DNA of 64,000 nt from Loxodes magnus (lineage: Eukaryota; Ciliophora; Karyorelictea; Loxodida; Loxodidae): the NCBI GenBank assembly GCA_946699065.1, contig CAMPDV010001601.1, forward strand, positions 1 through 64,000. Reading direction: 5' to 3'. Numbering within the stretch: the first letter of the stretch is position 1; the number at the start of each line of letters is the position of its first letter. Both the position numbers and the translations under genes were made by a program. Below the pieces are notes generated by a model. The model was not told the DNA's origin, ran no database searches, and saw only the letters and a program-made list of their open reading frames with translations. Of the stretch, positions 61,230-64,000 are shown piece after piece.

Positions 61230-61400
61230 CTCATTAATAAATTGATGAAGAAGATTATTTAGCTGAAGAAGAGAATAAAGATAAAAGCATGAAAGTTTGA
61301 AAAGCTTTGAAATAATATTATAATATATTTAATTGAAGGAAACATTTCAAACAGCAAAATATATCACAAAACTCTTTTAGTTCAATTTAAACTTAACTAT
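61230..61400 (+). pseudogene. Acidic-tail gene family, copy c (3' fragment)
   Basis: Matches the end of copies a and b: the acidic run gatgaagaagattatttagc ... gaagaagagaataaag, then ctttgaaataatattataat and tttaattgaaggaaacattt. TGA at 61334-61336 aligns with the TGA in the other copies. Only about 170 bp is recognisable. Confidence 0.55.
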
Positions 61401-62048
61401 CTGAATCTCATTTCTCCTTAGATGGATCATTATTTTAAAATTAAATATAGCTTAATAATTAATAAGAAGATAAGCTAATCTACACAAATCTTAAAGTTAT
61501 CATAATAGTTCATTTAGAAATCTTATAATGAAGAAACTTATAAATCATACAAATTATCAACAACTTAAGATATTAGGCCTATCAAACCTTTATTTAAAAC
61601 TAAAGGAAGATGCTAATGAAAGTAGATTATCTTTAATATACAAATATTTAATCCAACTAATTAACTTAAACATATCAAGTGAAGAATTAATGCAACTTTA
61701 AGAAGAATAAGTTTATGTAGAAGAATCCCAAGAAAATGAACCAAGAACGGTATCTACCAAGACTTTCTGTGAAATTATTTAAATTTTTTGATTCGCAGTA
61801 GTCCAAATTAAGTTGGCACCACATTAATTTATTATATATACATTTTTTAAAGTGGCTCTTGGTAATCTAAAAAATATTTCCTGTCTTTGCATATCGCCCA
61901 ACTTGGTTGTAGATAAAAATCGGTTGGTCAAGACTTGGAAGAGCTTCCTTATCTCTCCTCTAAAACGTTTTAGGAAATTCCATACTTCAAAACTACAAAA
62001 ATATTAGTGCTACAGAAAGGAAACAGAATATTATATAATATAAAATGG
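61401..62048. other. No gene recognised
   Basis: Ends with aaatattagtgctacagaaa (62002-62021), which contains the GTGCTACA core seen at LINE 3' ends, so an element end may lie here. Confidence 0.35.
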
Positions 62049-62050
62049 AT

Positions 62051-62224
62051 GTCGGCCGCGTCAGACAAATTAGTAGGTAATTTGGTGCAGTGTATACTGC
62101 ATTGAGAGTATTAGATGCCACCACGGGTAAGGCTGGATAAGCTCCGTTGAGACATACCTAACTTATCCCGAGGGTTCTCTTTAGCAGTATGAAAGTTTGA
62201 CTGACGGGCCTTCTAATTACCGAC
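62051..62224 (+). ncRNA. Candidate structured RNA with closing stem and three hairpins
   Basis: A GC-richer island. GGCC (62054-62057) and CGTCAG (62059-62064) pair with CTGACG (62201-62206) and GGCC (62207-62210), giving ten pairs with a one-base bulge. Inside are AAATTA/TAATTT (62067-62083), TGCAGT-GTAT-ACTGCA (62086-62101) and GGATAAG/CTTATCC (62135-62168). GTCGG at 62051 could alternatively pair with CCGAC at 62220. It matches no tRNA, 5S, SRP or snRNA that I recognise. It lies about 240 bp upstream of a LINE ORF1 and may be that element's 5' leader or an independent RNA gene. Confidence 0.5.
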
Positions 62225-62463
62225 TTAATAACTAATTCTTATTTGGACCTTATTCAAGAAGATAGAAGCATTTGACTCAAGATTTAAGAATAAATTTTGA
62301 TAAGAAGATTCCACATTTGGAGAAGCTGACATGACTCATCAGACCTCTAGAATTTTAACAAGAAACATAAGAACATTTTCTTAATATTAAATATTAATAT
62401 TGAAAGAGCTGCAAATGAGGTGCTAAGCGCACTATAATCATTTTTATTTATTTATTAGGTGAA
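62225..62463 (+). promoter_or_regulatory. LINE 5' leader with GGTGCTAAGCGCAC hairpin
   Basis: Ends in aaagagctgcaaatgagg, then GTGC-TAA-GCGCAC (about 62420-62432), TATAATC and TTTTTATTTATTTATTA directly before the ORF1 start. The same end lies before ORF1 copy E. Confidence 0.45.
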
Positions 62464-63219
62464 ATGGAAAATCAAGCCTAAAAAAATATTAAAAAAGGAA
62501 AGAAGCAATATAGGAAGGAGCTAACGGCACTAGCAACCATCCCAAAAAAGAATGTGAAGAAATTATTCAGATAGTAGGTACAAATAAGTAACAAGATCTT
62601 TAAACTATTTATGAAAATGCGTAGTAGAATTATTCCAAATGAATAGTGCCATCTATTTTAACTCTTATCTTCACAAACATATGGTAACCAAAATAAGAAC
62701 AATTAAAAAATTGAATAGAACAAAGCAATGTAAGAATTTTTTAAGTAATTTAAGCAAAATTATGATTAAAATATTGTAAGGGTTTAAGTGCAACAAACAG
62801 GAACAATCTTAATAGCATTAAAAAACATAGAAACTTACGTAAAGCTTAGTCAAAAAACCAAATGGAAGTACAATTAAAAAAATTTGGTAAAATAAGTTAA
62901 GCATCATCATGTCCATGAAAACATAATTTTGTTAAATGGCAAAAAAACAGTTTACATGCAACTAGAAAGACAAGAAGACATATAGAGGATTCCAAACTTA
63001 ATAAAAATCCTAGATAAGACGGCTAAATTGAACCAACTAGCTATATTAAATTGCGAGAAATTTCAAGCAATTGAACTCAGTACATATCAATGTAAAAGAA
63101 GGAAAGTAAAAGCCATTATAAAGGATGGAAAAAAATTACAGAGAAATTTGATGCAGGTTGAATTAAGAACCAACTTTTGCAGAACGTAGTAGAAGAAGAA
63201 AAAGAAGAAAATACAATGA
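62464..63219 (+). CDS. LINE ORF1, intact, 251 aa
   Basis: ATG 62464 to TGA 63217-63219, uninterrupted when TAA/TAG are Gln (more than 15 such codons). It starts M-E-N-Q-A-Q-K-N-I-K-K-G-K-K-Q, is rich in Lys/Gln/Asn throughout and ends in R-T-Q-Q-K-K-K-K-K-K-I-Q. A central H-H-H-V-H-E-N motif and two Cys-containing stretches (L-N-C-E-K-F; Y-Q-C-K-R-R-K) are visible, but no CCHC knuckle. Identity as ORF1 rests on its place between the leader hairpin and an endonuclease-bearing ORF2. The basic character fits RNA binding. Confidence 0.6.
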
Positions 63220-63549
63220 AGAACAACATAAAAAAGCTTAAGTAAACTCCTCACTAATCAATAAAATGATACTCTAAATTTTAAATAAAATAGATTTATT
63301 TTTAGTCAAATGACATTTAGAACAAGAGTCACAAAACAAGACAAATCTCTAAAACTGACGTAAAATGATAAGAAGAGTGATACATAACTACAAGAATTAA
63401 TAATATAAAATACAAGATAAAAAATTTCCTATTTAAAAAATTATGAAAAAAAGCTAAAAAAACACTTGTGAAACTCATTAACTAAGTATAAACAGTAATG
63501 ACAGTAAATATATACCTTAAAATAAAAAAGATTAAAAATCTAAAACACT
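63220..63549. other. Spacer between LINE ORF1 and ORF2
   Basis: Contains several TGA codons in all plus-strand frames. No gene seen. Confidence 0.4.
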
Positions 63550-64000
63550 ATGGTTTTTGAACATCAACAGATAATATCACAAAATATATTGAAGAATGAA
63601 AAAAAACCAACAACACTTTAAAATAACACAGAAGATGCATTTAATATAAAAAAAGATTAAACATAAAACAACAATACTCATATAAATATAGCTTTTAACT
63701 CTTCGCAAATAGAGTGAGAGAAAATAAATTTAGGCACTTCAAATATAAGAGGAATAAGACCAAGCAAAGCTTAAATACTCAAATTTATGGAAGAAAAAAT
63801 GATAGATGTCATGGTACTATAAAAAATAAATATAGTGAAAATTGATGGAATATCACATTTTTATGGATTTAGAGTGAGTATAAAGGTAGGCATAAATCAT
63901 AGTAAAGGAGTAGCATTCTATGTCAGAGAGAAATTATTAAATAGAATAAAAGAAATAGAATTGTAATATCTTAACAAAGTGGAACTATATCAGAGCAACC
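63550..64000 (+). CDS. LINE ORF2, endonuclease N-terminus, cut by window edge
   Basis: ATG 63550 opens a frame with one TGA at 63715-63717. After it come L-G-T-S-N-I-R-G-I, K-A-Q-I-L-K-F-M-E-E-K-M-I-D-V-M-V-L-Q-K-I-N, F-Y-G-F-R-V and S-K-G-V-A-F-Y-V-R-E, the start of an apurinic-endonuclease domain. The metal-binding Glu expected in L-Q-E is Lys here (TAA AAA where TAA GAA is expected), so the nuclease may be inactive. The frame is open to the window end. Confidence 0.75.

Noticed and set aside
1-64000. Bacterial or phage features (operons, ribosome binding sites, CRISPR arrays, rho-independent terminators)
   Set aside because: Genes need TAA/TAG as Gln, contain introns and include eukaryotic families; no direct-repeat array with unique spacers of CRISPR type exists.
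1-64000. Tetrahymena 15-bp chromosome breakage sequence and telomere repeats
   Set aside because: I looked for the TAAACCAACCTCTTT type motif and G4T2 runs and saw only partial matches such as near 17812, so assignment to Tetrahymena is not supported by these marks.

Overview
This is strongly AT-rich ciliate DNA, and it looks like germline (micronuclear-type) sequence. Read with the standard genetic code it appears almost empty. Read with TAA and TAG as glutamine, recognisable proteins appear: WD40 repeats, LINE endonuclease and reverse transcriptase, CCHC zinc knuckles, a RING/ubiquitin-like protein, an RBR-type E3 and a protein kinase. In aligned repeats TAG sits where a sister repeat has CAG. 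TGA ends several genes, but it also occurs inside otherwise open frames, mostly at positions where the family has tryptophan. I cannot name the species. The code, the 21-22 nt introns, the decayed duplicated genes and the many retrotransposon pieces all fit a ciliate germline. Because only TGA interrupts frames here, open frames of 60-100 codons arise by chance, so I called genes only on motifs, paralogue agreement, an ATG start, or length plus composition.

Layout. 1-1.1 kb: end of a LINE (minus strand, AP-endonuclease domain). 3.0-4.1 kb: WD40 gene copy 1 (plus). 4.9-7.2 kb: decayed unknown genes. 9.35-12.1 kb: segment X, carrying a 0.9 kb retrotransposon-derived insertion. 12.1-13.4 kb: acidic-tail gene copy a. 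15.2-17.4 kb: LINE reverse transcriptase (minus). 20.2-21.6 kb: WD40 copy 2 (minus). 22.5-24.1 kb: inverted copy of X. 24.8-25.9 kb: short structured repeat units. 27.5-29.2 kb: a RING + ubiquitin-like gene (minus) followed by a roughly 1 kb array of intron-like units spaced by 3 nt. 29.3-31.6 kb: LINE ORF1 copies around a membrane-protein-like ORF. 32.8-33.4 kb: an intact 188-aa ORF. 36.7-37.6 kb: acidic-tail gene copy b. 41-42.9 kb: another LINE ORF1 and a repeat unit. 45.4-46.9 kb: LINE reverse transcriptase (plus). 48-50.7 kb: a long decayed coiled-coil gene. 52-53.2 kb: WD40 copy 3 (minus). 53.3-55 kb: LINE leader units and ORF1. 55.9-57.3 kb: a small membrane protein with a 59 nt intron and an RBR E3 (both minus). 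57.3-59.7 kb: inverted kinase copies. 60.1-60.5 kb: possible gene. 61.2-61.4 kb: acidic-tail copy c. 62.0-64.0 kb: structured RNA, then LINE ORF1 (intact) and the start of ORF2.

There is no operon-like organisation. The window is best seen as layers of duplicated gene fragments and nested LINE copies. The two most unusual signals are the array of GTA...AG units separated by single codons next to the ubiquitin-like gene, and the repeated use of TGA at tryptophan positions, conserved between independent copies.
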